64,000 nt of DNA from Fluctibacter halophilus (GCF_020687825.1 NZ_JAJEWP010000002.1:1-64000), one strand, 5' to 3'. Shown: positions 32,298 to 42,682, numbered from the stretch's first letter. Notes: a model not told the origin generated them from the sequence alone. A program made the numbers and translations.

Positions 32298-34264
32298 TGC
32301 AGTAAATGCAGAAAGTGCAAATGTTTATGGTATTGATCAACGATGTCATTGATGACCGCCGTTTTTGACCATCCCATGATGTCGTAGTTCTGCCCGCCTT
32401 CGGACAAGTGAACTTCGGCACGATAGTATGTCTGATCATCTGCGGAGTCCAGTGTCGGTTGATCTCCGTGGGCGAATTCCGGTTGCTGATGCACGACACA
32501 ATACACGGCATATTCAAAATGTGGCTGATCACCATGTGATACCGTCAGCAAAATGCCGTTTTCAACCTCACTGACAGTGCATTCGAAATGGTGTCCCTGC
32601 AGTTCCTCGGCAAAGGACAAACAGCTGTTTTTCACTGTGGTGTTGATGAACCGCGACACGGTCTGGAGACTGGGATAATCGACAATGGTATGCAGCCGCT
32701 CTTTCCAGCTTTCCTGATGTTGACCGCCGGTGATCGAGAGTGGACTAAAGGCAAGGCTTTCCCGTTTGTACGCTTCAACCCGCAGGGCCTTAAATAATCC
32801 GAAAAGGGCGAGCAGCAAAACGATGGCGAAGGGTAATGCACTGGCGATGGTCATGGTTTGCAGGGCGTTAAGGCCACCTGCCAGTAATAGGATTGCCGCG
32901 ACCAGCCCGACGCTGCTGGCCCAATAAATACGCTGCCACAGAGGGGTGTTGTTATTACCGTTGGAGCACAGCATGTCGACCACCATGGCGCCGGAATCAC
33001 ACGAAGTCACGAAAAACACAACCACCATGGCAATAGCAATCACCGACAACAGTGAAGACCATGGGAACTGTTCAAGGAACAGGAATAATGCCACCGGGGT
33101 GTTGTCATTCGCCAGACTGCCCAATTGCTCGTTGCCGTGGTTAAACACCATGTCGATGGCGCTATTGCCAAAGAAGGTCATCCATACCAGGGTAAAGGCG
33201 CTGGGTACAAACAACACGCCCATCAGGAATTCGCGCAACGTGCGGCCTCGGGAAATGCGGGCAATGAATACGCCGACAAACGGCGCCCAGGCTAACCACC
33301 AGCCCCAATAAAAAATCGTCCATCCGCCCAGCCAGTCGGTTTTCTGATAGGCAAACAGATTGAACGTATTGCGGACAATGTCGGACAGGTACGCGCCGGT
33401 GTTTTGCATCAATGCCGTTAGCAGGAACACGGTTGGCCCCATGATCAGAACCAACAGCAGCAGTCCCACCGCAAGTGCCATGTTGAGTTCCGACAAGCGG
33501 CGAATGCCTTTGTCCAGACCGGACACCACCGAAATCACCGCCAGCAAGGTGATACCGATGATGAGGCTGATCTGGGTGGCCAGACTTTCTGGCACGTCGA
33601 GCAGGTAGTTGAGGCCGGCGTTGATTTGCAGCACGCCAATACCCAGCGATGTTGCCACACCGAACACGGTACTGATCACCGCAAAGATATCGACCAGGTG
33701 ACCGGGCCAGCCGTAGATTTTATTGCCGATGATTGGAAACAGTGCGGAACGTAGCGTCAGGGGTAAATCGAGACGAAAACTGAAATACGCCAGGATCAGT
33801 GCCACCACGGCATAAATTGCCCAGGCGTGCAGCCCCCAGTGGAAAAACGTCATTTTCATGGCTTCACGCACAGCATCCACTGTGCCTGCTGTGGCCGTCG
33901 GTGGTGAAAGATAGTGCATCAGGGGCTCTGCCACGCCGAAGAACATCAGACCGATCCCCATGCCGGCCGCAAACAGCATGGACAGCCAGGTGATGTAAGG
34001 ATAGTCGGGGCTGGCGTGATCGGGGCCGAGCTTGATTTCGCCATAACGGGACAGGCCCAGAAACAGCGTGCTGGTAAGGATGATGGCTACCGTCATGACA
34101 TAAAACCAACTGCCATTGTCAACAATGCCTGCCTGTACGTAACTAAACAACTGCTCCGCCTGTTCCGGTGCCAGCAAGGCGCCCGTCAGCAATAACAAAA
34201 TACACCCAGAGGCAGTAAAGAAAACGATGCGATTCAATGGGGAGGTAGTCTGGTTATCGGTCAA
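32294..34264 (-). CDS. BCCT-family betaine/choline-type symporter with C-terminal cytoplasmic domain
   Basis: This secondary transporter for quaternary amines or zwitterionic solutes has 12 membrane helices. The BCCT signature is GMGIGLMFFGVAEPLMHY in helix 3, and helix 8 carries the Trp-rich FYWGWWLAWAPFVGVFIARISRGRTLREF. A cytoplasmic C-terminal domain of about 150 residues makes it similar in size to BetT (about 677). I chose TTG 34264 because AGGAGA lies six bases upstream. The frame is open to 34294. It is cotranslated with the marR gene by an ATGA overlap. The substrate is unproven; glycine betaine, choline or ectoine-like solutes are typical. Confidence 0.9.
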   Translation of the reverse strand: MTDNQTTSPLNRIVFFTASGCILLLLTGALLAPEQAEQLFSYVQAGIVDNGSWFYVMTVAIILTSTLFLGLSRYGEIKLGPDHASPDYPYITWLSMLFAAGMGIGLMFFGVAEPLMHYLSPPTATAGTVDAVREAMKMTFFHWGLHAWAIYAVVALILAYFSFRLDLPLTLRSALFPIIGNKIYGWPGHLVDIFAVISTVFGVATSLGIGVLQINAGLNYLLDVPESLATQISLIIGITLLAVISVVSGLDKGIRRLSELNMALAVGLLLLVLIMGPTVFLLTALMQNTGAYLSDIVRNTFNLFAYQKTDWLGGWTIFYWGWWLAWAPFVGVFIARISRGRTLREFLMGVLFVPSAFTLVWMTFFGNSAIDMVFNHGNEQLGSLANDNTPVALFLFLEQFPWSSLLSVIAIAMVVVFFVTSCDSGAMVVDMLCSNGNNNTPLWQRIYWASSVGLVAAILLLAGGLNALQTMTIASALPFAIVLLLALFGLFKALRVEAYKRESLAFSPLSITGGQHQESWKERLHTIVDYPSLQTVSRFINTTVKNSCLSFAEELQGHHFECTVSEVENGILLTVSHGDQPHFEYAVYCVVHQQPEFAHGDQPTLDSADDQTYYRAEVHLSEGGQNYDIMGWSKTAVINDIVDQYHKHLHFLHLLQ

Positions 34265-34542
34265 GCAATGTCTCCTGGGTTGTGTTGACCGCAAATGTTC
34301 ACAAGGTACGGTACTGATAATTGCTTAGAGTACGACATAAATCGAAGGAAATAAACGTCGTATCCTAACGTATTGAACCGGTTCTTCAGCCCTTTTTCTC
34401 TGTCGTTGCGCCAACGTTGCTTCAGCGTAACTGTCAGTGTGGCCTGTTTTTTTTGTGGATTTGACGTACAATGAATCTGTTCAGGACGAATAAAAAGAAC
34501 ACAATTTAAAATCTTGTCACACTCAACCGAGGATCTTTACCC
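34265..34542. other. Divergent promoter region between BCCT and TonB receptor genes
   Basis: This 278-bp stretch has no gene. It holds an inverted repeat TACGAC (34331-34336) / GTCGTA (34357-34362), the palindrome GAACCGGTTC near 34375-34384, and a TTGACG-TACAAT stretch (34461-34472) nearer the receptor gene. Confidence 0.45.
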
Positions 34543-37191
34543 ATGCGAAAGACCAAGCTAAGTTGTGCCATCATAGCCGCATTGGCAGCGCCTCATGTCG
34601 CGACTGCACAGGAAACCGGCGCAAAAGCCCAGATAGAAACCATCGAAGTTACCGCCCGTAAACGTACCGAGTCGATTCAGGACATTCCTGTGTCTGTTAC
34701 CGCCCTTAACGGCGAGGCGCTGGAAAACCTTGGCGTGGACAACTTCCAGGATTACGTTGAATTCCTGCCAAACGTGGTATTCCAAGGGACAGGCCCCGGT
34801 CAGAACGAAATTTACATTCGCGGCGCAGCCACCACACAGACAAGCATTGCAGTATCGACTGTTCAGGCCTTGCAGCCCTCTGTGGCCTTTTACCTGGACG
34901 AACAACCCGTATCCATGCAGGGGCGTAATCTGGATATTTATGCCACCGATATGGAGCGGGTAGAAGTGTTGCCTGGCCCACAGGGTACGCTGTTCGGTGC
35001 CAGTTCACAGTCAGGTACGGTACGTATGATCACCAAGAAGCCTGACCACACCGGTTTTAGCGCGGGCTTTGACGGCAGCATCAGTTTCACCAAAGGCGGT
35101 GAAATGAGTAACTCTGCAGAAGCCTACATGAACTTTACCCCGACCGATGACCTGGCTGTACGTCTGGCCATGTACAATGAAGTACAGGGAGGCTGGATCG
35201 ATAATGTGCTGAATGTGCCCGGAGAGGGTGGTTATATCGGCAGTGCGGTGGTGATTGACCGCATCTCCGGTGGCGTGTTGAGTGATCCGCAGAACACGCC
35301 GGTTGAGTCGCCGATCAATGATTCTCTGGTCGAAGAGGATTTTAACGATGCCAGCTACACCGGTGCTCGATTGGGCCTGTCCTATCGCTTCAATGATGAT
35401 TGGGACTTGCTGGTACAGCATACCCAGCAAACCTTGGCCACCGAAGGCGTCTTTGCCTATGACCCTAACCTTGACGGGGAAAGCAGTGCCAACCGGTTTG
35501 TGCCGGAAGATAACGATGATGATTTTGGCCTGACCACCTGGACCCTGGAAGGGCGGCTGGACAAGCTCGAACTGGTCTATACCGGTGGCTATCTGGATCG
35601 GGATATCGATTCCACCATTGACTACACCGGCTATACCAACGGTGGATTGTTTGCCGCCTACTATGTGTGTAATCACTATGAAGCGGCTACACCTGCGGAT
35701 GAGCGTTGTCTGGATCCGACCAAGTGGTACAAGGAAGACACCCAGACCTCACGGGTCACCCATGAGTTCCGCGTTAACACCGACAGTGCCGAGCGCTGGC
35801 GCGTCACTGCAGGGGTTTTCTTTGATGAACAGGAGCTCAATACAGTGGGCAAATTCCAGCTCGGTAACACCGACCTGGGCTTTTTCTCTGATCTGAACCG
35901 CACCACCGTAGGCACTGAAGGCATCAACAGCAACGGCGGACCGTTTGAGTCTGACGTCAGTTTTGTTAATGACATTACCCACAGCATCGATCAGATTGCT
36001 GTGTTCGGGCAGTTTGAGTTCGATGTCACCGACAGCGTGACTGCCAGCCTGGGTGCCCGTTGGTACGAAATCGATGACACCTTTAAAGGCTCGACCACTA
36101 CGGTTGACGTGAGTCGTCGTATTCGCGCGTTTGCCACCCAGAATGCGGATGAATTGATTGCGGTAGGTGAAGATCCTGCCCTGGTAGAACAAGCCATTGC
36201 CAATGGTCAGTTGGAAGTCGAATTGCTGGATGACGACGGCACCCTGACGGTCGACGATACCATCCTCAAAGCGTCCATCGACTGGAAAGTGAATGACGAT
36301 GTGTTGCTATTTGCTACCTACTCCGAGGGCTTCCGTCCACCGGTGACCAACCGTGTTGGTGGTGGCTTGGCTTCGAATCAGAACGGCGCCTTTGATGGTT
36401 TCCGCATTCCGGTTTACTCCACCACCGATACCCTGGATAACTATGAGCTGGGCCTCAAAGGTGATTTCCTGGACGGTATTCTGCGTGTCAATGCAACAGC
36501 GTACTACTCTGAAATCACCGATTTGCAGACCTCGCGCTTCGATCCCACCAACATCAGTTTCCTGGTCTTTACCGATAACGTCGGGGATGCGGAAATTCGC
36601 GGTTTGGATGCCGATATCACCTGGCTGGCAACCGACAACCTGGTCATCAACAGTGCGTTCAGCTGGCTGGATACGGAGCTAACCCGCACCAATGCTGAAT
36701 TGCAGGGCATCGCCATTCCCGAAGGAAGCCGTTTGCCGTTTTCGGCAGAGTTCTCGGGCAACTTGCGCGCCCGTTACTACTTCGAACTGGACAATGGCAT
36801 GGAAGGGTATGTCAACGGCTCGATTGCGTATACCGGTGACCGTCTGGCCGGTATGACCATGGATGCTTACGTGCTCGAAGATACCACTCGCCTGGTCTAC
36901 GGTGTCGGTTCTGGTTTGTCTATCGAGCAGGAAGCCGCGGTATACGAAGGTGTGACGTATGCGGACTCCAACGGTCAGACCTTCAAAGGGGGGCGTTACG
37001 TACAGGACAGCTATGTGATAGCCAATGTTGCTGTCGGCTTCACTAAGGACGAGTGGAAAGTCGAGTTCTTTATCGACAATCTTACCGACGAGAGCGCGAT
37101 CCTGAATGTGGACACCCAGCAATTCACTCCCAAAGTGGTCACCAACCGCCCACGCACTGCCGGTGTGCGGGTGTCTTACGACTACTTCTAG
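34543..37191 (+). CDS. TonB-dependent outer-membrane receptor (882 aa)
   Basis: This energy-coupled outer-membrane transporter has a signal peptide ending near ATAQE, then the TonB-box-like region IETIEVTARKRTESIQDIPVSVTAL typical of Alteromonadales/sphingomonad receptors. The plug domain (about 50-165) ends in VEVLPGPQGTLFGASSQSGTVRMITKKP, followed by a 22-strand barrel with ATYSEGFRPPVTNR and the C-terminal VRVSYDYF. ATG 34543 follows GAGGATC. The ligand is unknown. Receptors of this group take up siderophores, oligosaccharides or other large solutes. A terminator follows, then the TPR sulfotransferase gene. Confidence 0.93.
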   Translation: MRKTKLSCAIIAALAAPHVATAQETGAKAQIETIEVTARKRTESIQDIPVSVTALNGEALENLGVDNFQDYVEFLPNVVFQGTGPGQNEIYIRGAATTQTSIAVSTVQALQPSVAFYLDEQPVSMQGRNLDIYATDMERVEVLPGPQGTLFGASSQSGTVRMITKKPDHTGFSAGFDGSISFTKGGEMSNSAEAYMNFTPTDDLAVRLAMYNEVQGGWIDNVLNVPGEGGYIGSAVVIDRISGGVLSDPQNTPVESPINDSLVEEDFNDASYTGARLGLSYRFNDDWDLLVQHTQQTLATEGVFAYDPNLDGESSANRFVPEDNDDDFGLTTWTLEGRLDKLELVYTGGYLDRDIDSTIDYTGYTNGGLFAAYYVCNHYEAATPADERCLDPTKWYKEDTQTSRVTHEFRVNTDSAERWRVTAGVFFDEQELNTVGKFQLGNTDLGFFSDLNRTTVGTEGINSNGGPFESDVSFVNDITHSIDQIAVFGQFEFDVTDSVTASLGARWYEIDDTFKGSTTTVDVSRRIRAFATQNADELIAVGEDPALVEQAIANGQLEVELLDDDGTLTVDDTILKASIDWKVNDDVLLFATYSEGFRPPVTNRVGGGLASNQNGAFDGFRIPVYSTTDTLDNYELGLKGDFLDGILRVNATAYYSEITDLQTSRFDPTNISFLVFTDNVGDAEIRGLDADITWLATDNLVINSAFSWLDTELTRTNAELQGIAIPEGSRLPFSAEFSGNLRARYYFELDNGMEGYVNGSIAYTGDRLAGMTMDAYVLEDTTRLVYGVGSGLSIEQEAAVYEGVTYADSNGQTFKGGRYVQDSYVIANVAVGFTKDEWKVEFFIDNLTDESAILNVDTQQFTPKVVTNRPRTAGVRVSYDYF

Positions 37192-37212
37192 GGCCCGCTG
37201 GGGCATTTGTGA

Positions 37213-37238
37213 AAGGCAGGCTTCGGCTTGCCTTTTTT
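37213..37238 (+). terminator. Terminator after the TonB receptor gene
   Basis: The stem GGCAGGC / GCTTGCC (one G-U) with a TTCG tetraloop is followed by six T residues. Some read-through to the next gene is likely given the 92-base gap. Confidence 0.82.
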
Positions 37239-37283
37239 GTGTCGGCTCGGGCACACTAGCATGCACAAGATACAAGGATTACC

Positions 37284-39251
37284 GTGACTCAGACGTCTTC
37301 TATTGAACGACAAATTCAGCAACGCTTGCAGCAAGCGGATGTGAACGGCGCCATTGCGCTGGCCGATCAGCACCTCGCCGGTGCGACGGATGCCGAGAAA
37401 CCCCCGTTGCTGTACCTCAAAGCGGTTGCGCAACGTATTGCCGGTGCTCTAACAGATGCACATGCGACCCTGGACGACTTACTCACTCGGCTTCCTGAAC
37501 ATGCCCGGGGGCATCAGGAAAAGGGTTATTTGTTCAAGGCCCAAGGACAATGCAAAGCTGCCGCCTGGCACTTCTACCGCGCCTGTCAGAGTAATCCGGC
37601 GCTGTTGTCCAGCTGGCGGGAGTTGAAAACCCTCTATCAGGCCCAGGACAACGATACTGCGTTGATGATGGCCACCGAGCAGGTTAATTACCTTGGCCAA
37701 TTGCCACCACCACTGTTGGGGGCACTGGATTTGATGTTTGAGGGGCAATTGTCGCAGGCCGATCAGGTTTGCCGGCGCTATTTGCAACAACACAAGCACG
37801 ATCCACAAGGCTTGATCATCCTGGCGCAGATTGCGGTGCGTCGAAAGGCCCTGCTGGAGGCCGAATTCATTCTCGACAGTTGTGTCGCGCTAGACCCTGA
37901 AAACCAGCAGGCACGCAGCGACCTGGCGGGTGTATTAGCCAAACTGGGACGTTTTGCCGAGGCGTTGGAACACATTGAACAGTTGCTGGTGGCACAACCG
38001 GACAATCCTCACTACCTGACAGCCAGAGCGACTGCCTGGGTTGGCGTGGGGCGCATCGAAGACGCCATTCTTGCCTACCAACAACTGATTGCTGCTGCCC
38101 CTGAGCGTGCCGGCCTAAAAGTGTTGCTGGGACATGCATACAAGGCACTCGGGCGTACCGCCGATGCGATAAAGGCCTACCAGCAGGCGATTGCCTGCGA
38201 GCCCACATTCGGTGATGCGTACTGGAGCCTGGCAAACATGAAAACCTACCGGTTTGATGATCAGCAACTGGCGCAAATGGCGCATACTGCCAGTGGCGAA
38301 TTGTCGCTCGAGGATAGCATTCCGCTGCAGTTTGCGATGGGCAAAGGTTGGGAAGACAAACGGGAGTACGATCGCGCTTTCAGCTGTTACGCCAAAGGAA
38401 ACCGCCTCAAGCGACAAAACAGTGGTTTCGCTATCCAGGCCATTGAGCAGCAGGTGGAGCGCACCATTGCCGCATGCGATAAGCAACTGTTTGAGCGTCA
38501 TAAAGGCGCTGGAACCGATGCGCCGGATCCGATTTTCGTGGTTGGCCTGCCGCGGGCGGGCTCCACATTGCTTGAACAGATCCTGTCTTCCCATTCCCAG
38601 GTCGATGGCACCATGGAGCTGCACCATGTTCTCGCGCAGGCCTCGCGGTTGGGACAAAAAGCACCGGGCTACCCGGAGAACCTGCGAGAGATTCAGACCG
38701 ACCTGTTTGCCCGGTTCGGTCAACAATACCTTGAACAGACCCGCGCTTATCGACAGCAGGCGCCGTTGTTTGTGGACAAAATGCCGAATAACTTTTTGCA
38801 CGTCGGGCTTATCCACCTGATGCTGCCCAATGCCACCATCATTGATGCGCGACGGGATCCCATGGCGTGCTGTTTCTCGGGCTTCAAGCAATTGTTTGGC
38901 GAAGGGCAGGAGTTTACCTATGATCTGGATGATATTGCCCGTTACTACAAAGCCTACCAGCGCCTGATGCAGCACTGGGATGAGGTTCTGCCCGGCAAGG
39001 TTCTGCGGGTACAGCACGAAGAGGTGATTGATGATCTGGAAGGGCAGGTGCGCCGCTTGTTGGCTCACTGCAAACTGCCCTTTGAGTCAGGGTGTCTGAC
39101 CTTCTATGAGACCCAACGGGCGATCAAAACGCCCAGTGCTGAACAGGTTCGTCAACCGATTTATCGCAGCGGCATGCAGCAATGGCGTAACTTCGCGTCG
39201 CATCTGGAGCCTTTGTTGGTTCATTTCAACGGCGCAGGGGCCGACGCCTGA
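37284..39251 (+). CDS. TPR-repeat sulfotransferase family protein (655 aa)
   Basis: The N-terminal ~390 residues are tetratricopeptide repeats (for example residues 200-305). The C-terminal ~250 residues form a PAPS-dependent sulfotransferase domain. The 5'-phosphosulfate loop FVVGLPRAGSTLLEQILSSH lies near residue 418-437, followed by VDKMPNNFLHVGLIHLMLPNATIIDARRDPMACCFSGFKQLF, which carries the 3'-phosphate-binding Arg and Ser. It starts at GTG 37284 behind AAGGA. Such proteins are common beside TonB receptors in Alteromonadales, but their acceptors are unknown. The last 31 bases overlap the convergent crbS gene. Confidence 0.9.
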   Translation: MTQTSSIERQIQQRLQQADVNGAIALADQHLAGATDAEKPPLLYLKAVAQRIAGALTDAHATLDDLLTRLPEHARGHQEKGYLFKAQGQCKAAAWHFYRACQSNPALLSSWRELKTLYQAQDNDTALMMATEQVNYLGQLPPPLLGALDLMFEGQLSQADQVCRRYLQQHKHDPQGLIILAQIAVRRKALLEAEFILDSCVALDPENQQARSDLAGVLAKLGRFAEALEHIEQLLVAQPDNPHYLTARATAWVGVGRIEDAILAYQQLIAAAPERAGLKVLLGHAYKALGRTADAIKAYQQAIACEPTFGDAYWSLANMKTYRFDDQQLAQMAHTASGELSLEDSIPLQFAMGKGWEDKREYDRAFSCYAKGNRLKRQNSGFAIQAIEQQVERTIAACDKQLFERHKGAGTDAPDPIFVVGLPRAGSTLLEQILSSHSQVDGTMELHHVLAQASRLGQKAPGYPENLREIQTDLFARFGQQYLEQTRAYRQQAPLFVDKMPNNFLHVGLIHLMLPNATIIDARRDPMACCFSGFKQLFGEGQEFTYDLDDIARYYKAYQRLMQHWDEVLPGKVLRVQHEEVIDDLEGQVRRLLAHCKLPFESGCLTFYETQRAIKTPSAEQVRQPIYRSGMQQWRNFASHLEPLLVHFNGAGADA

Positions 39252-42200
39252 GCTTGCTGATTGGCGGCCTGACGCAAAGACTGCAGTAAAGCACGTAACT
39301 TGGCCGGTTTAACCGGTTTAGCCAAAAAGTGCACATCTTGTTCATGGCACTGGCGCGACAATTCGCCGTCCTGGTTGGCAGTGATCAGCACCGCTGGCAA
39401 GTGGCTATCTTGCTGTTTGCGCAATTGAGCGACCAATTGCAGGCCATCAATGTCGCTGCCCAGGTGGAAGTCGACCAAGGCAACTTCCACCGGGCTGCGC
39501 GCGACGATTTCCTTTGCCAGGTCTTGCGTGGCGGCTAAGTGAGCACTAACACCCCATTTGTTCAGTAGGGTCTGCATGGCATCCAGGTTCTCGCGCTTGT
39601 CATCCACCACCAACACCTGCAGTCCTTGTAGCATCGAGGCGGGCGCCGACGCAACGGTTGCTGTCTTCACCTCGGCCGGTGCCTGCTCAAGGGTCACCGA
39701 AAAGCAACTGCCACGGCCGAGGGTTGATTGCAGGTGCAACGGTGCACCGAGTTTCTCAGCCAGCCGACTCACCACGCCTAATCCCAGGCCTACACCGTGC
39801 TCCTGACTGTCGCCGACGCGGTAAAAGTCATTGAAGACCTGAGATTGCTCGTGATTGGAGATCCCCACGCCGGAGTCCCAGACTCTGATGGTTACCTGTT
39901 GATCATGACGGCTAACCTGCAGCAACACCCGCCCGCTGACGGTGTATTTGATCGCGTTCGACAATAGGTTCTGCACAATACGGTACACATAGGTTTTGTC
40001 AGCGTTAACCCAGATGTCCGGTATCCGGGCACGAAAGTGCAGCCCCTTGCGCTGCGCCTGCATCGCGAATTCGCTGGCCAGCGGCGTCAGCAATTGCTTC
40101 AGTGACAGGGGTTTGATGTGCAGTGGCAATTCACCCTGATCCAGACGCGCAATGTCGAGTAAGGTCGCTATCAGGGTTTCACTGGCATTCACGCTGCTGG
40201 ACAGTTTGGCCAGTGTTTCAGTCGCCTCTTTGTTCATTGGCATTTCATCCAATGCGGACAAGTACAATTTTGCCGCATTCAGCGGTTGCAGGATGTCGTG
40301 GCTGGCCAGGGCCAGAAACCGGGTTTTGCTGGCATTGGCCTGCTCGGCGACTTTACGAGCCGATACCAGGGCTTTTTCCAATTCAGCACGGCGTTCAATT
40401 TCGGTTCGTAATTCAGCGTTGATGGCCTGCACTTCCTCACCGCGCTGGCGGATGCGGTTTTCCAGATCGATGTTGGATTCTTTCAGTGCTTCTTGTAATT
40501 CAATGTGCTCTGTGACGTCACTGAAGCTGGTAACAAACCCGCCACCGGGCAACGGGTTGCCGACCATTTCGATCACTTTGCCGTCGCTGCGTTGACGCAA
40601 AAACCGGTGCGGATGTCCTTCGCGCATGTGTTCCAGTCGGCGGCTGACCAGCTCATCAATATCGCCAACCCCGCATTCACCGCGAATGGCATTGTATCGT
40701 ACCAGTCGCTCAATGGGGGTGCCGACACTGATCATGTCATCCGGGTAATCAAACAGCTCAAGGTAGCGTTTGTTCCACGCCACCAGGTTGAGGTCCTTGT
40801 CGACCACACTGATCCCCTGATCAAGGCTTTCAATCGACGTGAACAGGGCGCTGGTATTGAATTGTAGCGCCTGTGTGGTGTCATCAAAAAAGTTCACCAC
40901 CTCCTCAAAGCCCAGCTTTTTGCCGCTGAGCACGCTGTCAATCAATGCTTTGGCGCTTGAACCACCCAACACACCGCCAAGGGCCCGCTCGCAAAACGCA
41001 ATAAACGAAGGCTCCGGTGGTGCGTCATCCTGCCACTGGGTGATGTCGGCCCGTCGCTGATAGTCTTCAACCAGCAGCTGACAGCGACTTTCGCCAAGAA
41101 AGGTGGTCAGCAGGGTCAGCAAGTCAGCGACAGTTGCGCTAGTCAGAGACTTTTTGGTGGATGCAACCTGATGCTCGCGAGGCGAAACAAACGCCTGGGC
41201 CTGGATCCTGTCAATCAGGCGGCTGGGGGCAAAATAGGAAAACAACCCATAGGCAAAGGCATTGGTTACCAGGCTGATGATGGCACCCTGCGACAGGGTC
41301 TCATTGTGCCACTGTACGCTGGGCTGACCGTCCATCAATGGCAGGAATAGCCACAATAGCCAGGTGCAGACACCGGTGATGAGTCCGGCGTACACACCGT
41401 GCGCATGGCCCCTTTTCCAGTACAAGCCGCCAACGATGGCCGGCAGAAGTTGGATGACCAGTGAAAACGCAATCAGACCGATGGAGGCCAGCGAACGGCT
41501 GTTGGTCATTTGCTGGTAGTAAAGATAGGCCAACAACAACAGCACGCCAATCACCACCCGACGAATGGCCAGAATGTGCTTACCCATGCTGACTTTGTTC
41601 TTGTCATCGTTATTAAACGCCAGCAGTCGGGGCAGAATAACGTCGTTGGTTAACATGGTGCTGAGCGTCAGGGTGGCGACGATGATCATGGCGGTGGCTG
41701 CTGACAGTCCACCCACAAACACCAGCATTTGCAACAAGATAGAATCGGCCAGATTCGCCAGCCCCAGCACATAGGTATCTGGTTCAAGGCTGGTTTGACC
41801 CAATAACGTTGTGCCAACACTGGCCAGAATCGGGATCACCAGTGAAATGATCAGCAAGTAACCGGGGAAAACCCAGCGGGCCGTTTTGAGGTGGTGCAGG
41901 CTGAGGTTGTCGATCACGGCGACGTGGAATTGGCGTGGCAAACAGATCACCGCGGCGGCGGCCATGATGGTCTGTGCGACAAACGGAAAAGATGTGAAAA
42001 TTCCAAACGCCTGCGGCGTGGTGTAGGCGGCCATCAAATTAGTATTGCCCTGCTGTTTCCACATGACGTAGGCGACCGCTGCAATCGCAATCAGCGCCAG
42101 CAGCTTGATACTCGACTCAAAGGCGATCGCCAGCATCAGGCCGCGGCGATATTCGGTAACATCGGTACGTTGAGTACCGAAATAAATCGAAAACGCGGCC

Positions 42201-42682
42201 ATGAACAAGGTGGCCAGCATCACTACAACCTGGCCTTCACTCTGGGTTGAAACGACCTGAAACGCCGCACCGATGGCTTTGAGCTGCAGCGCGACATAGG
42301 GGATGGTGGCTAACAGGGCGATCAGCGTGACCAGCAAAGCAACCGTCTGGCGCTTGCCATAGCGGGAAGAAATAAAGTCGGCGATGGTGGTGATATGTTG
42401 TTTCTTACTGACCAGCGTCAGTTTATGGATAAAGCGGTATCCCAGGGTGTAGAGCAATATCGGGCCGAGCATGATGGGAAGGTACTGCCAGGCGTTACGA
42501 CTGGCTTCACCCACCGCGCCAAAAAACGTCCAGGCGGTACAATAGATCGCCAGCGCCAGCGAGTAGACCAGCGGGTGGGAGGTGAGTTTGCGCGCCAGCG
42601 GTGAACTGCTATCGCCCCAACGAGCCAACCAGAACAACCCCGCCAGATAGGCAAACGCCAATACCATCCAACTTAACGCCAC
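39221..42682 (-). CDS. crbS: CrbS-type hybrid histidine kinase with SSS transporter domain (1153 aa)
   Basis: This is the sensor of the CrbS/CrbR acetate switch. Its order is an SSS-symporter-like domain with about 13 helices (1-500), a linker, a PAS-type region (about 615-725, GISVVDKDLNLVAWNKRYLELF), a coiled coil, HisKA with phospho-accepting His795 in ASHDILQPLNAAK, HATPase (NLLSNAIKYT, DSGVGIS, GVGLGLGVV), and a receiver with Asp1071 in VDFHLGSDIDG. The transporter domain probably senses acetate or its flux. The gene is divergent from yjcH-actP, with a CrbR-type motif between them. Its 3' end overlaps the sulfotransferase gene by 31 bases on the other strand. Confidence 0.9.
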   Translation of the reverse strand: MALSWMVLAFAYLAGLFWLARWGDSSSPLARKLTSHPLVYSLALAIYCTAWTFFGAVGEASRNAWQYLPIMLGPILLYTLGYRFIHKLTLVSKKQHITTIADFISSRYGKRQTVALLVTLIALLATIPYVALQLKAIGAAFQVVSTQSEGQVVVMLATLFMAAFSIYFGTQRTDVTEYRRGLMLAIAFESSIKLLALIAIAAVAYVMWKQQGNTNLMAAYTTPQAFGIFTSFPFVAQTIMAAAAVICLPRQFHVAVIDNLSLHHLKTARWVFPGYLLIISLVIPILASVGTTLLGQTSLEPDTYVLGLANLADSILLQMLVFVGGLSAATAMIIVATLTLSTMLTNDVILPRLLAFNNDDKNKVSMGKHILAIRRVVIGVLLLLAYLYYQQMTNSRSLASIGLIAFSLVIQLLPAIVGGLYWKRGHAHGVYAGLITGVCTWLLWLFLPLMDGQPSVQWHNETLSQGAIISLVTNAFAYGLFSYFAPSRLIDRIQAQAFVSPREHQVASTKKSLTSATVADLLTLLTTFLGESRCQLLVEDYQRRADITQWQDDAPPEPSFIAFCERALGGVLGGSSAKALIDSVLSGKKLGFEEVVNFFDDTTQALQFNTSALFTSIESLDQGISVVDKDLNLVAWNKRYLELFDYPDDMISVGTPIERLVRYNAIRGECGVGDIDELVSRRLEHMREGHPHRFLRQRSDGKVIEMVGNPLPGGGFVTSFSDVTEHIELQEALKESNIDLENRIRQRGEEVQAINAELRTEIERRAELEKALVSARKVAEQANASKTRFLALASHDILQPLNAAKLYLSALDEMPMNKEATETLAKLSSSVNASETLIATLLDIARLDQGELPLHIKPLSLKQLLTPLASEFAMQAQRKGLHFRARIPDIWVNADKTYVYRIVQNLLSNAIKYTVSGRVLLQVSRHDQQVTIRVWDSGVGISNHEQSQVFNDFYRVGDSQEHGVGLGLGVVSRLAEKLGAPLHLQSTLGRGSCFSVTLEQAPAEVKTATVASAPASMLQGLQVLVVDDKRENLDAMQTLLNKWGVSAHLAATQDLAKEIVARSPVEVALVDFHLGSDIDGLQLVAQLRKQQDSHLPAVLITANQDGELSRQCHEQDVHFLAKPVKPAKLRALLQSLRQAANQQAQASAPAPLK

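Noticed and set aside
38115-39068. 317-codon minus-strand frame within the sulfotransferase gene
   Set aside because: It is a long antisense shadow of a high-GC gene whose sense frame has clear TPR and sulfotransferase motifs.
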